Positions 19,497-29,253 of a DNA stretch of 64,000 bases are shown here, piece by piece. Position 1 is the stretch's first letter. The number at the start of each line of letters is the position of its first letter. A program made the position numbers and the translations under genes. Origin of the DNA: Halomonas alimentaria (lineage in GTDB: Bacteria; Pseudomonadota; Gammaproteobacteria; Pseudomonadales; Halomonadaceae); NCBI RefSeq assembly GCF_009902005.1, contig NZ_WUTT01000001.1, positions 1,950,227-2,014,226 on the forward strand. The letters run 5' to 3'. Under the pieces are notes generated by a model. The model had not been told where the DNA came from, made no database searches, and saw nothing but the letters and a program-made list of their open reading frames with translations.

Positions 19497-20387
19497 ATGG
19501 ACCGCTCCCTGATGCGCCCCACGGGCCTGGCCCGGATACCCGACTTCCTGCGCCTGATGCGCCTCGACCGCCCCATCGGCACCTGGCTGCTGATGTGGCC
19601 CACCCTGTGGGCGCTGTGGGTAGCCGCCGAGGGCCTGCCGGAGCGCCACCTGCTGCTGATCTTCGTCGCCGGCGTCTACCTGATGCGCGCCGCCGGCTGC
19701 GTGGTCAACGACTACGCCGACCGCCACTTCGACGGCCACGTCAAGCGGACCCTGGATCGCCCCCTGGCCACCGGCCGCATCAGCGAAGGCGAGGCCCAGG
19801 CGCTGTTCCTGCTGCTGGTGCTCGCGGCCTTCGTGGTGGTGCTGTTCACCAACCTGTTCACGGTCCTGCTGTCGATCGGCGGCCTGATCCTGGCCTTCAT
19901 CTACCCCTTCATGAAGCGCTACACCCACCTGCCCCAGCTCTTCCTGGGGGCCGCCTTCTCCTGGGCGATCCCCATGGCCTTCGGCGCGGTGCTCGGCCAG
20001 GTGCCCTTCGAGGCGTGGCTGCTGTTCGCCGCCAATGTGGTATGGACCGTGGCCTACGACACCCAGTACGCCATGGTCGACCGCGACGACGACCTGAAGA
20101 TCGGCATCAAGTCCACCGCGGTGCTGTTCGGCGGCGCCGACCGCTTCATGATCGGCCTGCTGCAGCTGGTGACGCTGGCACTTCTGGCCTGGGCCGGGGC
20201 ACGGCTCGACCTGGGCGGTTTCTTCTGGCTGGGCCTGGCGGCCATGGCCGCCACCTTCGCCTGGCAGCACTGGCTGATCCGCGAACGCGAACGCGAGCCC
20301 TGCTTCCGGGCCTTCCTCAATAACTACTGGTCGGGGCTGCTGGTGTTCGCCGGCATCGCCCTGAGCCTGTGGCCGGGCATCCAGTAG
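19497..20387 (+). CDS. ubiA: 4-hydroxybenzoate octaprenyltransferase
   Basis: Integral membrane prenyltransferase of 296 residues joining the polyprenyl tail to 4-hydroxybenzoate. The two aspartate-rich motifs [15 protein letters not shown] and [21 protein letters not shown] are intact, set among about eight or nine membrane helices; [11 protein letters not shown] at the N-terminus is typical. GAGG lies six bases before the ATG. The UbiC-UbiA pair provides the head group and its prenylation. Confidence 0.95.
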   Translation: MDRSLMRPTGLARIPDFLRLMRLDRPIGTWLLMWPTLWALWVAAEGLPERHLLLIFVAGVYLMRAAGCVVNDYADRHFDGHVKRTLDRPLATGRISEGEAQALFLLLVLAAFVVVLFTNLFTVLLSIGGLILAFIYPFMKRYTHLPQLFLGAAFSWAIPMAFGAVLGQVPFEAWLLFAANVVWTVAYDTQYAMVDRDDDLKIGIKSTAVLFGGADRFMIGLLQLVTLALLAWAGARLDLGGFFWLGLAAMAATFAWQHWLIREREREPCFRAFLNNYWSGLLVFAGIALSLWPGIQ

Positions 20388-20394
20388 GGCAGTG

Positions 20395-20428
20395 CTGTCA
20401 CTCCAGTGTCATAATGGCGTGGTGCAAT
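20395..20428 (+). promoter_or_regulatory. PHO box and promoter of phoB
   Basis: CTGTCACTCCA followed by GTGTCATAATG (20395-20416) gives two 11-bp PhoB half-site repeats (consensus CTGTCAT plus four bases). TGCAAT at 20423-20428 could be the -10 element. The position, about 50-70 bases before phoB, predicts positive autoregulation of phoB-phoR. Confidence 0.75.
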
Positions 20429-20462
20429 CGACATCGACCCGTCATTGACCCGAGGCTTCAGG

Positions 20463-21152
20463 ATGACCGCCAAGACCGTACTGATTGTCGACGATGAAGC
20501 GCCGATCCGCGAGATGATCGCGATGGCGCTGGAGATGGCCGACTATCGTGTGCTCGAGGCGGACAACGCCCAGACCGCCCACGCCATGGTGGTGGATCAC
20601 CAGCCCGACCTGCTGCTGCTCGACTGGATGATGCCCGGCACCAGCGGCATCGAGCTGGCGAGGCGCCTCAAGCGCGAGGAGACCACCGCCGAGCTTCCGA
20701 TCATCATGCTCACCGCCAAGGGCGAGGAGGACAACAAGATCCAGGGGCTCGAGTCCGGTGCCGATGACTACATCACCAAGCCCTTCTCGCCCCGCGAGCT
20801 GGTGGCGCGCCTCAAGGCCGTGCTGCGCCGCGCCACACCGCGCGGCGTCGAGGATCCGGTGGAGGTGGAGGGACTGCTGCTCGACCCGGTCAGCCATCGG
20901 GTCAGCGCCGACGGCCAGGGGCTGGAGATGGGTCCCACCGAGTACCGCCTGTTGCAGTTCTTCATGACCCACCAGGAGCGCGCCTACACCCGCAGCCAGC
21001 TGCTGGACCAGGTGTGGGGCGGTAACGTCTACGTCGAGGAGCGTACCGTCGACGTGCATATCCGCCGCCTGCGCAAGGCGCTGGGCGAGCGCCACCAGCA
21101 TCTGGTACAGACGGTGCGCGGCACCGGCTACCGGTTCTCCGCCAAGGCCTGA
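20463..21152 (+). CDS. phoB: phosphate regulon response regulator PhoB
   Basis: OmpR-type response regulator, 229 residues. Receiver domain has the acidic pocket VDDEAP, phospho-acceptor Asp in LLLDWMMPG, and [12 protein letters not shown]...[13 protein letters not shown]; the C-terminal winged helix ends [18 protein letters not shown] and VRGTGYRF. When phosphorylated by PhoR it activates genes with PHO boxes such as pstS here. A PHO box precedes the gene. PhoR follows after one base. Confidence 0.97.
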   Translation: MTAKTVLIVDDEAPIREMIAMALEMADYRVLEADNAQTAHAMVVDHQPDLLLLDWMMPGTSGIELARRLKREETTAELPIIMLTAKGEEDNKIQGLESGADDYITKPFSPRELVARLKAVLRRATPRGVEDPVEVEGLLLDPVSHRVSADGQGLEMGPTEYRLLQFFMTHQERAYTRSQLLDQVWGGNVYVEERTVDVHIRRLRKALGERHQHLVQTVRGTGYRFSAKA

Positions 21153-21153
21153 T

Positions 21154-22458
21154 GTGAGGCTCTGGAAGCGCGAGCTGTGGCGTCTTCTTCTGCTGGCTGG
21201 CCTGGGCCTGGCGATCGGCTGGCCGCTGGGTGCACCGGGAGTCGGCCTGGCCCTGGGTCTCGCGCTGTGTCTCGGCTACCACCTCTATCAGTTGCGCAGC
21301 CTCTACCGTTGGCTGACCCATGACACCCAGGCGGAGCCGCCCTCGGCCGCGGGGCTGTGGGGCGACCTGATGGACCGCCTCTACCGCTATCAGAAGGGCC
21401 AGCGCATCACCCAGGGGCGGCTGCTCAGCACCCTGCGGCGTATCCAGGAGTCCTCCGAGGCGATGCGCGACAGCGTGGTGATGCTCGACCGCCATGGCGA
21501 CATGGAGTGGTGGAACAGCGCTGCGGAGCAGATGCTGGGGCTGAAGGCGGCGCTGGATCGCGGTCACCACATCACCAACCTGCTGCGCGACCCACGCTTC
21601 GTCGACTACTTCCACCGTCGCGACTACCGCGAACCCCTGACCCTGCCCTCGCCCATCGACGAGCGCATGATCCTGCAATTCCAGATCACCCTCTACGGCG
21701 ACGACGAGCGCCTGCTGATGGCCCGCGACATCACCCGCCTGCACCGCCTGGAGGAGATGCGCCGCGACTTCGTGGCCAACGTCTCCCATGAGCTGCGCAC
21801 GCCGCTCACGGTGCTCGCCGGCTACCTGGAGACCTATGCCGACCAGGCCGAGCTGCTACCCCCCCGCCTGGGGCGCGGCCTCGCCAGCATGCAGGAGCAG
21901 ACCACGCGCATGCAGAACCTGGTCCAGGACCTGCTGCTGCTGTCGCGGCTGGAGATCGACCGCGGCGGCGCCGACCATGTACCACTGGACATGGCCGCAC
22001 TGCTGGAGAGCGTCAGACGCGACGCCGAGGCGCTCTCCGGCGGGCGCCATGTCATCACGGTGGAGCTCAAGGAGCCGCGGGCCCTGACGGGCAGCGAGCA
22101 GGAGGTCCGCAGCGCCCTCTCCAACCTGGCCTTCAACGCCGTGCGCTATACCCCCGAAGGCAGCCATGTCACCCTGAGCTGGCGCCCAGGCCCCGACCAC
22201 GGCGCCTGCCTGGAGGTGATCGACGACGGCGAGGGCATCGATCCGGTGCATATCCCGCGCCTTACCGAGCGCTTCTACCGGGTCGACAAGGGGCGCAGCG
22301 CGGCCACCGGCGGTACCGGCCTGGGCCTGGCCATCGTCAAGCATGTGCTGCTGCGCCATGATGCCCGCCTGGAGATCGATTCCCTGCCCCACCAGGGGGC
22401 CACCTTCCGCTGCGTCTTCCCTGCCACCCGGCTGGCAACCGGCACCCACGCCGGCTGA
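21154..22458 (+). CDS. phoR: phosphate regulon sensor kinase PhoR
   Basis: Membrane histidine kinase of 434 residues. Two N-terminal hydrophobic segments (about 10-50) are followed by a PAS-like domain, the phospho-acceptor FVANVSHELRTPL, and an ATPase domain with N box (NLAFNAVRYTPEG), G1 DDGEGID and G2 GGTGLGLAIVKH. It starts with GTG, one base after the phoB stop, so translation is coupled. Like E. coli PhoR it has almost no periplasmic part and is thought to sense Pi through the Pst transporter and PhoU. Confidence 0.96.
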   Translation: MRLWKRELWRLLLLAGLGLAIGWPLGAPGVGLALGLALCLGYHLYQLRSLYRWLTHDTQAEPPSAAGLWGDLMDRLYRYQKGQRITQGRLLSTLRRIQESSEAMRDSVVMLDRHGDMEWWNSAAEQMLGLKAALDRGHHITNLLRDPRFVDYFHRRDYREPLTLPSPIDERMILQFQITLYGDDERLLMARDITRLHRLEEMRRDFVANVSHELRTPLTVLAGYLETYADQAELLPPRLGRGLASMQEQTTRMQNLVQDLLLLSRLEIDRGGADHVPLDMAALLESVRRDAEALSGGRHVITVELKEPRALTGSEQEVRSALSNLAFNAVRYTPEGSHVTLSWRPGPDHGACLEVIDDGEGIDPVHIPRLTERFYRVDKGRSAATGGTGLGLAIVKHVLLRHDARLEIDSLPHQGATFRCVFPATRLATGTHAG

Positions 22459-22462
22459 CGCC

Positions 22463-23191
22463 TCAGCCGCGGCGCGCCGGCAGGTCGCGATAGTGGCCAT
22501 CCCACATCAGCACCCCAGCAGCCACCGCCCCGGGCAGCAGGAAGAGGTTGGCCAGCGGCAGCCAGGTAATCAGGGTGACCCCGCCACCGTAGCTCAGCGT
22601 CGGCCACCAGCGGGACTTCAGGCGGCGCCGCATGTCGGCGAAGCTCACCTTGTTGTTGTCCATGGGGTAATCGAGGTAGGTGATCGCCATCATCCAGGCC
22701 GAGAACAGTGCCCACAGCAGCGGTGCTGCCAGGTTGACCACCGGGATCCAGCTGATCACGAACAGCGCCGCCATGCGCGGCAGGATGTAGGCGAGCTTGA
22801 CCATCTCGCGGCCCAGCGCATCCACCGCGGTCTTGGCCAGGCCACGGTCGTCGAGGGGCGCCCTGCCGGTGGCGGCGATCTCCACCTTCTCGGCCAGGAA
22901 GCCGTAGAAGGGCGCGGCGATGATATGGGTCACCAGGGTGAAGGTGAAGAACACCGCCAGCACCAGGCTGAGCACGAACAGCGGCCAGATCAGCCACTCC
23001 AGCCAGGCGAGCCAGCCGGGCACCATGGCCATCCAGTGATCCAGCCAGCTGCCGAAGTTGGCCAGAACGAACCACAGCATGGCGACATAGACCAGCAGGT
23101 TCACGACGATGGGAGCAAACACGTAGCGGCGCAGGCCGGCCCCGTAGACCAGACGGGTGCCACGGGCCAGGGCCGTGAAGGCATCAAGCAT
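22463..23191 (-). CDS. cysZ: sulfate permease CysZ
   Basis: CysZ-type membrane protein, 242 residues, with about four to six hydrophobic segments. Blocks such as WLAWLEWLIWPLFVLSL, IIAAPFYGFLAEKVE and FSAWMMAITYLDYPMDNNKV.F match E. coli CysZ, which mediates sulfate uptake for cysteine synthesis. AAGGAA precedes the ATG. It is convergent with phoR, only 4 bases between stop codons, and lies downstream of phoU on the same strand without being part of the pst function. Confidence 0.88.
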   Translation of the reverse strand: MLDAFTALARGTRLVYGAGLRRYVFAPIVVNLLVYVAMLWFVLANFGSWLDHWMAMVPGWLAWLEWLIWPLFVLSLVLAVFFTFTLVTHIIAAPFYGFLAEKVEIAATGRAPLDDRGLAKTAVDALGREMVKLAYILPRMAALFVISWIPVVNLAAPLLWALFSAWMMAITYLDYPMDNNKVSFADMRRRLKSRWWPTLSYGGGVTLITWLPLANLFLLPGAVAAGVLMWDGHYRDLPARRG

Positions 23192-23282
23192 TGCAGTTCC
23201 TTGCGAGAGCGACGACCAATGAAAGCAGGCCATCACCCTGTGGCGATGGCCTGCGCTATTGACGATGAATCGCCGCCCGAGG

Positions 23283-24011
23283 TCAATCCCTGCGCGAGAT
23301 CGCCTCGGCGTCGAGGTCCTCGGGGTCGGTGTGGCGGATGTCCATGCCCTTGACCAGGTAGACCACGTACTCGGCCAGGTTGTTGGCGTGGTCACCGATA
23401 CGCTCCAGGGCACGCAGGATCCACATCAGGCTGAGCACCGGCGAGATCGAGCGCGCATCCTCCATCATGAAGGTCATCAGCGAACGCATGGCGCTCTGGT
23501 ACTCGTTGTCAACCTGCTCATCCTCGTGGACCAGCTTGAGCGCCAGCTCGGTGTCGAAGCGGGCAAAGGAGGTCAGGGCGTCACGCACCATGCGCCGCAC
23601 ATGCTCGCTGATCATGCGAACCTCGACGAAACCGCGGCTGCCGTTGTCGCCGTCGATCAGCTCACAGGCGTTGCGAGCGATCTTGCTCGCCTCGTCGCCG
23701 ATGCGCTCCAGGTCGGAGCCGGCACGGATCACCGCCAGCACCAGGCGCAGGTCGGAGGCGGTGGGCTGGCGGCGCGCCAGCACCTGGGTGCACTCCGCGT
23801 CGATCTTGATCTGCATGTCGTTGACCGCGCGGTCATTCTCGACCACCTGGCGGCCCAGCGCGGAATCGCCCTCGAGCAGGGCAGTGACGGCGTCCTGAAC
23901 CTGCTTCTCGACCAGCCCCCCCATCGCCATCAGGTGGGTCTTGAGCTCCTCGAGCTCCTGGTTGAACTGCCGGGAAATATGCTGGCTGTGGATATCGCTG
24001 CTGATGTCCAT
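23283..24011 (-). CDS. phoU: phosphate transport system regulator PhoU
   Basis: All-helical protein of 242 residues with the two PhoU repeats, each with a metal-binding helix: SDLERIGDEASKIARN and RALERIGDHANNLAEYVVYLV. It connects the state of the Pst transporter to PhoR and keeps the regulon off when phosphate is ample. It is the last gene of the pstSCAB-phoU set, 25 bases after pstB. Confidence 0.96.
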   Translation of the reverse strand: MDISSDIHSQHISRQFNQELEELKTHLMAMGGLVEKQVQDAVTALLEGDSALGRQVVENDRAVNDMQIKIDAECTQVLARRQPTASDLRLVLAVIRAGSDLERIGDEASKIARNACELIDGDNGSRGFVEVRMISEHVRRMVRDALTSFARFDTELALKLVHEDEQVDNEYQSAMRSLMTFMMEDARSISPVLSLMWILRALERIGDHANNLAEYVVYLVKGMDIRHTDPEDLDAEAISRRD

Positions 24012-24036
24012 GGGACTCTCCTTGGGGCCGGACCAT

Positions 24037-24849
24037 TCAGGTCATGCGCCCGGTGATGTAGTTCTCGGTGCGCCGCAGGCGCGGATTGGTGAACAGCGTC
24101 CGGGTGGGGCCGTACTCCACCAGTTCGCCCTGCTGCAGGAAGGCGGTGTAGTCGGAGACCCGCGCCGCCTGCTGCATGTTGTGGGTGACCAGTACCAGGC
24201 TGAGCCGCGACTTCAGGTTGCGGATCAGTTCCTCGATCTTCAGGGTCGAGATCGGATCCAGGGCCGAGGCCGGCTCGTCGAGCAGCAGCACCTCGGGCTG
24301 CACGGCCAGGGTACGGGCGATGACCAGGCGCTGCTGCTGGCCGCCGGAGAGGGTCCACGCCGAGGCGCGCAGGCGATCCTTTACCTCCTCCCACAGCGCC
24401 GCCGACTGCAGGGCCCACTCGACCGTATCGTCCATCTCGCGCTTGCGCATGCCGCCCTGCAGGCGCAGACCGAAGGCCACGTTGTCATAGATCGACATGG
24501 GGAAGGGGTTGGGTGCCTGGAACACCATGCCCACCCGACGCCGCAACTCCGCCACGTCCACCTGAGGGGCGTGGATATCCTGCCCTTCGAGACGGATCTC
24601 GCCGCGCCGCACCACCTCCTCGTTGAGGTCGTGGAGCCGATTGAGGGCGCGCAGCAGGGTCGACTTGCCGCAGCCCGACGGCCCGATGAAGGCCGTCACC
24701 CGATGCCGCGGAATACGCAGCGTGAGATCGCGCAGCGCCGGCTTCTCGCCATAGGCGAGACTCAGGCCAGCGATCTCCAGGCTGCTCTCGGCGGCCGCGA
24801 AATCGATGATCGGCCCGCCGGCGGCGGATGACGAGGTGAAAACGGACAC
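24037..24849 (-). CDS. pstB: phosphate ABC transporter ATP-binding protein PstB
   Basis: ATPase of the high-affinity phosphate importer, 270 residues. Walker [11 protein letters not shown]-loop [17 protein letters not shown], signature LSGGQQQRL, Walker [12 protein letters not shown] and the H-loop [14 protein letters not shown] are all present. [17 protein letters not shown] is specific for PstB. It lies between pstA (26 bases) and phoU. Confidence 0.97.
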   Translation of the reverse strand: MSVFTSSSAAGGPIIDFAAAESSLEIAGLSLAYGEKPALRDLTLRIPRHRVTAFIGPSGCGKSTLLRALNRLHDLNEEVVRRGEIRLEGQDIHAPQVDVAELRRRVGMVFQAPNPFPMSIYDNVAFGLRLQGGMRKREMDDTVEWALQSAALWEEVKDRLRASAWTLSGGQQQRLVIARTLAVQPEVLLLDEPASALDPISTLKIEELIRNLKSRLSLVLVTHNMQQAARVSDYTAFLQQGELVEYGPTRTLFTNPRLRRTENYITGRMT

Positions 24850-24875
24850 GAAACAGGCTCTCCCTGGGGCCGGCG

Positions 24876-26420
24876 CTACCAGCGCGACGGCGCCCCATGA
24901 CGCGCCCTCAGATGATGACGCAGGAATATTGCAGTCAGGTTAAGCACCAGGATCACCAGCACCAGCAGCAACGCCGTGGCGAAGACCAGCGGCATGGCGG
25001 CCTGGACGTCATCGCCGTGGAAGGCCGCGTCATAGATGTGGTAGCCCAGATGCATGAACTTGCGCTCAAGATGCAGGAAGGGAAAGTCGCCGTCCACCGG
25101 CACCTGGGGTGCCAGCTTGGCCACCCCCACCAGCATCAGCGGCGCCACCTCGCCGGCGGCCCGGGCCACGGCCAGGATCATCCCGGTCAGCATGGCGGGC
25201 AGGGTCATCGGCAGCACCACCCGGGTGAGCATCTCCATGCGCGTGGCGCCCAGGGCCAGGGCGCCCTCCCGCTGGTGGTCGGGCACCCGGGCCAGCCCCT
25301 CCTCGGTGGCCACGATCACCACCGGCAGGGTCAGCAGGGCGAGGGTCAGGGAGGCCCACAGCAGCCCCCCGGTGCCGAAGGTGGGCGACGGCAGGCGGTC
25401 GTCGAAGAACCACTCGTCCAGGGTGCCGCCGATGCCATAGACGAACACCCCGAGCCCGAACACCCCGTAGACGATGGCGGGTACCCCGGCCAGGTTGCGC
25501 ACCCCGATGCGCACCAGCCGGGTGAGAGGCCCCTGATGGGCCACCTCGTTCAGGTAGATCCCCGCCAGCACCCCGAAGGGAGTCACCACCAGCGACATCA
25601 GCAGCACCATCAGCACGGTGCCGAAGATCGCCGGCCATACCCCGCCGGCGCTGTTGGCGGCCCGCGGCCCCTCGGAGAGGAAGCGCCATACGCCCCCTGC
25701 CCAGGCGCCGAGCTTGTCTAACGGCGACATGGCATTGGGGCGCCAGGCACGCAGCACGAGATCCAGCGGCTGCTCGACACGACGCCCGTCGATGCTCTCC
25801 ACTATCAGGGTATCACCGCCCATGGCCGACTGGAGCTCACGGATCCGCCCATTGGCCCGGGTCAGCGCCGCACGGGACTCGGCGTCGCCGCTGCCATCGG
25901 CATGCTCGAGGCGACGGACCAGGGGTACCACCACGTCGTCGCGCAGCCGATCGCGCTCGTCGCGCAGGGTATCGAGCTCGGCCAGTCGCGCCTGCAGGGC
26001 GGGCCAGGCGGCTTCGCCGGTGTGGCGCTCGCCGTTGCCTTCGAGGGCAACCAGTCGACCGAGGAACTCGCCCCAACGGCTGCGCTGCAGCACCACCAGT
26101 TCGGCGGGGTGGCGGATATCGGCGATGGCACTCACCTCGACCCAGCGCCAGCGATCGCCGTCCAGGTCGCGGTTGCCGGTAAAATAGAGCCGCTCACGCG
26201 TCTCCTCGCCGGGAATCCGCTCCTCGCGCACCGCCACCCCGGCGAAGGGCTGGCCATCCTGGGGTGTCACCAGGACCACCTCGGCAGGCCAGAAGTGGCC
26301 CAGGCCACGGACGGCCAGCAGCAACAGCAGTGACAGCAGCATCAGCAGCGACAGCGCTACGCTGCCGGCGGCCAGCCAGGGCCAGGGGCCTTCGCCTCGC
26401 CGGTGCCACAGGCTCCTCAT
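24876..26420 (-). CDS. pstA: phosphate ABC transporter permease PstA (long form)
   Basis: Membrane permease of 514 residues, far longer than E. coli PstA (296). After the first membrane helix (about residues 15-38) there is an insertion of roughly 190-200 residues rich in charged and helical sequence ([22 protein letters not shown]), probably periplasmic; the remaining membrane helices and the permease loop [25 protein letters not shown] follow. Long PstA forms are usual in Pseudomonas relatives. The ATG overlaps the pstC stop (ATGA). An in-frame extension upstream to 27017 is only open reading frame over pstC and is not used. Confidence 0.93.
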   Translation of the reverse strand: MRSLWHRRGEGPWPWLAAGSVALSLLMLLSLLLLLAVRGLGHFWPAEVVLVTPQDGQPFAGVAVREERIPGEETRERLYFTGNRDLDGDRWRWVEVSAIADIRHPAELVVLQRSRWGEFLGRLVALEGNGERHTGEAAWPALQARLAELDTLRDERDRLRDDVVVPLVRRLEHADGSGDAESRAALTRANGRIRELQSAMGGDTLIVESIDGRRVEQPLDLVLRAWRPNAMSPLDKLGAWAGGVWRFLSEGPRAANSAGGVWPAIFGTVLMVLLMSLVVTPFGVLAGIYLNEVAHQGPLTRLVRIGVRNLAGVPAIVYGVFGLGVFVYGIGGTLDEWFFDDRLPSPTFGTGGLLWASLTLALLTLPVVIVATEEGLARVPDHQREGALALGATRMEMLTRVVLPMTLPAMLTGMILAVARAAGEVAPLMLVGVAKLAPQVPVDGDFPFLHLERKFMHLGYHIYDAAFHGDDVQAAMPLVFATALLLVLVILVLNLTAIFLRHHLRARHGAPSRW

Positions 26421-27631
26421 GCGCCGCCCTCCAGGCGCCTGTAGCGACGACGCAGTCGGGTGCGTACCCCCTCGGCGAGTGTATTGACCAGGAAGGTGAA
26501 GGCGAACAGCAGCAACGCCGCCAGGAACAGCAGCCGATAGTGGGTACCGCCGGCGGCGGCCTCGGGCAGCTCGATGGCGATGGTGGCCGACAGCGAGCGC
26601 AATCCCTCCAGCGGGTTGAGGCTCATCAGGGCGGTGTTGCCGCTGGCCATCAGCACGATCATGGTCTCGCCCACCGCACGGCCGGCGCCGATCATGATCG
26701 CACTGAAGATACCCGGCGCCGCGGCGGGCAGCATCACCTTCCAGAGCGTCTGCCAGCGAGTGGCCCCCAGTGCCTGGGCCCCCTCGCCGAGGCTGTCGGG
26801 CACTCCGGCCAAGGCATCCTCGGCCAGGGCATAGATGCCGGGAATCACCGCGAAGCCCATGGCCAGGCCAACGACCATGGCATTGCGCGCCGCATAGTCG
26901 AGGCCCAGGGTAGTGGCGAGCCAGCCGCGCAGGTCGCCGCCGACCAGCGTGGCCTCGGCCAGCGGGGCCAGCCACAGGGTGGCGATTCCTACCAGCACCA
27001 GCCAGGGCATCAGCCACAGCCCCGCCCAGCCGAGGGGCAAACGCTCCCTCAGGGGAACCGGCAGCAGTGCCCTGCCTCCTCCTGCCAGCAGTGCCCCGAG
27101 GGGCATCATCACCAGCAGCAGCAGGGCGGCGGCCAGATGACGCTCCACCCAGGGCGCCAGCAGCATGCCGGCGACGAAACCGATCACCACCCCGGGCAGC
27201 GCCTCCATCAGCTCCAGGGTGGGCTTCAGCCGGGCGCGCAGGCGACGCGGCATGTAGAGCGCCGAATGAATGGCGGCGCCCAGCGCCAGGGGCACCGCAA
27301 ACAGCATCGCCCAGAGCGCGGCCTTGAGGGTGCCCCAGGCGAGCGGCGCCATGCCGAAGTGGGTGGTATCCCCCTCAACCAGCGGTTCGGGCCGCCAGCG
27401 ATACTGGGGCTCGGCATATCCCTCCACCGGCTGGGGACGCCACAGCTCTCGGGCATCCAGGGCATCTGCCCCCAGGAACAGCGGCACCACTTCCAGGGCC
27501 AGGAATACCCCGATGGCCAGCACCGAGACCACCACGCCAACGCCCCCCGCGGTGATCAGCAGGGTCGCCAGGCGGTCACGAACGCGGCGGCGGCGCAGGC
27601 GCAGGGTGAGGTGGGGGCGTAGGTCGTTCAT
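26417..27631 (-). CDS. pstC: phosphate ABC transporter permease PstC
   Basis: Second permease subunit, 404 residues, with an N-terminal membrane helix, a periplasmic stretch of about 60 residues (YAEPQYRWRPEPLVEGDTTHFG) and six or more further helices. The ATP-ase contact loop is AEDALAGVPDSLGEGAQALGATRWQ. The ATG at 27631 was taken; a GTG at 27637 would add two residues. Three PHO-type repeats lie just upstream between pstS and this gene, so it may be transcribed separately as well as from the pstS promoter. Confidence 0.94.
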   Translation of the reverse strand: MNDLRPHLTLRLRRRRVRDRLATLLITAGGVGVVVSVLAIGVFLALEVVPLFLGADALDARELWRPQPVEGYAEPQYRWRPEPLVEGDTTHFGMAPLAWGTLKAALWAMLFAVPLALGAAIHSALYMPRRLRARLKPTLELMEALPGVVIGFVAGMLLAPWVERHLAAALLLLVMMPLGALLAGGGRALLPVPLRERLPLGWAGLWLMPWLVLVGIATLWLAPLAEATLVGGDLRGWLATTLGLDYAARNAMVVGLAMGFAVIPGIYALAEDALAGVPDSLGEGAQALGATRWQTLWKVMLPAAAPGIFSAIMIGAGRAVGETMIVLMASGNTALMSLNPLEGLRSLSATIAIELPEAAAGGTHYRLLFLAALLLFAFTFLVNTLAEGVRTRLRRRYRRLEGGA

Positions 27632-27675
27632 GGCCACTCATGGGCGTTGAGGAAAAGGGCGAGAGCACCACTTTA

Positions 27676-27703
27676 CGACACTGGGGTGACAATCGCGTGA
27701 CAC
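27676..27703 (-). promoter_or_regulatory. triple PHO-box repeat upstream of pstC
   Basis: On the minus strand GTGTCA (27703-27698), TTGTCA (27692-27687) and GTGTCG (27681-27676) are exactly 11 bases apart, the spacing of PhoB half-sites. TAAAGT, just after the second repeat on the minus strand (27677-27672), could serve as the -10. It directly follows the pstS stop codon (27706) and precedes pstC by about 45 bases. Confidence 0.65.
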
Positions 27704-27705
27704 TG

Positions 27706-28677
27706 CTATTCGGCAGGCGGCAGCGAGGCCAGCCATTCACGCTGCTCGGCCAGCCGCTCCTCGCTCAGGACGACGAAGCCCTGCTCCTCGACTACCGCCT
27801 GGCCGAGCGGGGAGAACACCAGTTCGAGGAAGGCTTGCTCCGGAGCCGGCAGCGCACCGCCGGGGGGCAGGTTCAGGTAGAGATAGAGGGAACGCGACAG
27901 CGAATAGTCGCCGCGCCGAACCGCCTGCGGCGTGGGGGCGGCGACTTCACCTGCGGCGTCGCCACGCGGCAGCGCCTTGACGCCTGCGGTCAGGTGATTG
28001 AGACCGGCGAAGCCGATGGCCGAGGGCTCGGCTGCCACCGCGGCCACCACGGCCGCCGAGCCGGGGTGCTCGTTGAGATGCACCCGATAGCTGCCACCGC
28101 ACAGCGCCCGCAGGCGGAACAGGTCATGGGTGCCCGAGGCGACGTTGCGCCCATGCAGCACGATGCGATCGCCCGGCAGCTCGACTCCCAGCTGCGACCA
28201 GCGCTCGATGCTCTCCTCGGCACCGCAGCGGCGCGACTCGGAGAAGATGGCATCCAGCTCCCGCCGGGTGAGGCTCGCCAGCGGATTGTGGCGATGCACG
28301 ATGACCGCCAGGGCATCGCGGGCGATCTCCAGCTCCACGGGGGGGTAGCCATGGCGTTCGCTGAAGGCCTCGCGTTCGACCTCGTTCATGGGGCGCGACA
28401 TGGGCCCCAGGCGCGTGGTGCCCGCCGTCAGGGCCGCGGGGGCACTGGCCGAACCGCTGGCCTGGAGCTGCAGGCGCAGGCCCGGGTGACGCTCGGTCAG
28501 CAGCTCGCCCCAGCGCAGCATCAGCCCCGCCAGGGTATCCGAGCCCACCGCACCCAGGGGGCCGACGACGTCATCCGCCGGCAGGCGTACCGCCAGCAGG
28601 GTCAGCAGCCCGCCCAGCAGCAGCGCCATCCAGCGCCCTCGCCTGTGCTCTCGCCTGGGTCTGCCCTTTACCGCCAT
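27706..28677 (-). CDS. pstS: periplasmic phosphate-binding protein PstS
   Basis: Substrate-binding protein of the Pst importer, 323 residues, as long as Pseudomonas PstS. A basic N-terminus (MAVKGRPRREHRRGR) and hydrophobic segment WMALLLGGLLTLLAV form the signal peptide. Phosphate-contact motifs are GAVGSDT, QASGSASAPAAL and RLGPMSRPM; later RNVASGTHDLF and EPSAIGFAGL are typical. GGAGGTAGC precedes the ATG. A PHO box on this strand lies 130-150 bases upstream, inside the start of the divergent thioesterase gene. Confidence 0.92.
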   Translation of the reverse strand: MAVKGRPRREHRRGRWMALLLGGLLTLLAVRLPADDVVGPLGAVGSDTLAGLMLRWGELLTERHPGLRLQLQASGSASAPAALTAGTTRLGPMSRPMNEVEREAFSERHGYPPVELEIARDALAVIVHRHNPLASLTRRELDAIFSESRRCGAEESIERWSQLGVELPGDRIVLHGRNVASGTHDLFRLRALCGGSYRVHLNEHPGSAAVVAAVAAEPSAIGFAGLNHLTAGVKALPRGDAAGEVAAPTPQAVRRGDYSLSRSLYLYLNLPPGGALPAPEQAFLELVFSPLGQAVVEEQGFVVLSEERLAEQREWLASLPPAE

Positions 28678-28795
28678 GCTACCTCCGCCGATCGTTGCTC
28701 TCCCGGCCCATGATACCCCACCCCACCCGACGGGTCGGACGGGGCTGGAGGGCAAGCCGAGCTGGGTTTACCATGGGCCGCGGTCTCGCCCCCCA

Positions 28796-28829
28796 ATAAC
28801 AAGCCAGGATGATGACACCTTCATGACAG
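28796..28829 (-). promoter_or_regulatory. PHO box and promoter of pstS
   Basis: Read on the minus strand, CTGTCATGAAG (28829-28819) and GTGTCATCATC (28818-28808) are two 11-bp PhoB repeats. TGTTAT (28801-28796) may be the -10 box. It would start a pstS transcript with a leader of about 110 bases. The box covers the ATG (28823-28825) of the divergent acyl-CoA thioesterase gene. Confidence 0.75.
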
Positions 28830-29230
28830 ACCTCGACGACAGCCCCCGCCCGCGGGGCGAGCTCACCCTCAAGCTGCTGGCCAGTCGCCAGGACACCAAC
28901 CTCCACGGCGATATCGCCGGCGGATGGCTGGTCGCCCGCATGGATCAGGCCGCCGAGCTGGCCGCCGACCGGGAGGCCAATGGCCGCACCGCCACCGTGG
29001 CCATCGAGGCCATGGACTTCCTGTGCCCGGTGCGGGTCGGTTCCATGGTGAACATCTTCACCCGCCTGGTGGAGATCGGCCACAGCTCAATAAGGATCGA
29101 CGTCGAGGTGTGGATCCGCCAACCTCATGAACGCAACTCCGACGAGCTTCACAAGGTCACCGAGGCGCGCTTCGTGATGGTGGCCATGGATGACAAGGGG
29201 CGCATCCGCGCGGTGCGGCGCGAGACATAA
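28823..29230 (+). CDS. acyl-CoA thioesterase (YciA type)
   Basis: Hotdog-fold thioesterase of 135 residues. The motif DTNLHGDIAGGWLVARMDQAA with its catalytic aspartate, and AMDFLCPVRVGSMV and IRIDVEVW, match E. coli YciA, which hydrolyses a broad range of acyl-CoA esters. The start chosen (28823) gives the family N-terminus but has no clear ribosome site and lies within the PHO box of divergent pstS. Convergent with the TRAP binding protein gene and separated from it by a strong hairpin. Confidence 0.9.
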   Translation: MTDLDDSPRPRGELTLKLLASRQDTNLHGDIAGGWLVARMDQAAELAADREANGRTATVAIEAMDFLCPVRVGSMVNIFTRLVEIGHSSIRIDVEVWIRQPHERNSDELHKVTEARFVMVAMDDKGRIRAVRRET

Positions 29231-29253
29231 TCCAGCCGGCCACGATCACAAAC

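Noticed and set aside
26421..27017. In-frame extension of pstA upstream to 27017 (713 residues)
   Set aside because: It overlaps pstC on the same strand in another frame; the ATGA overlap at 26417-26420 and the family N-terminus support the short start.
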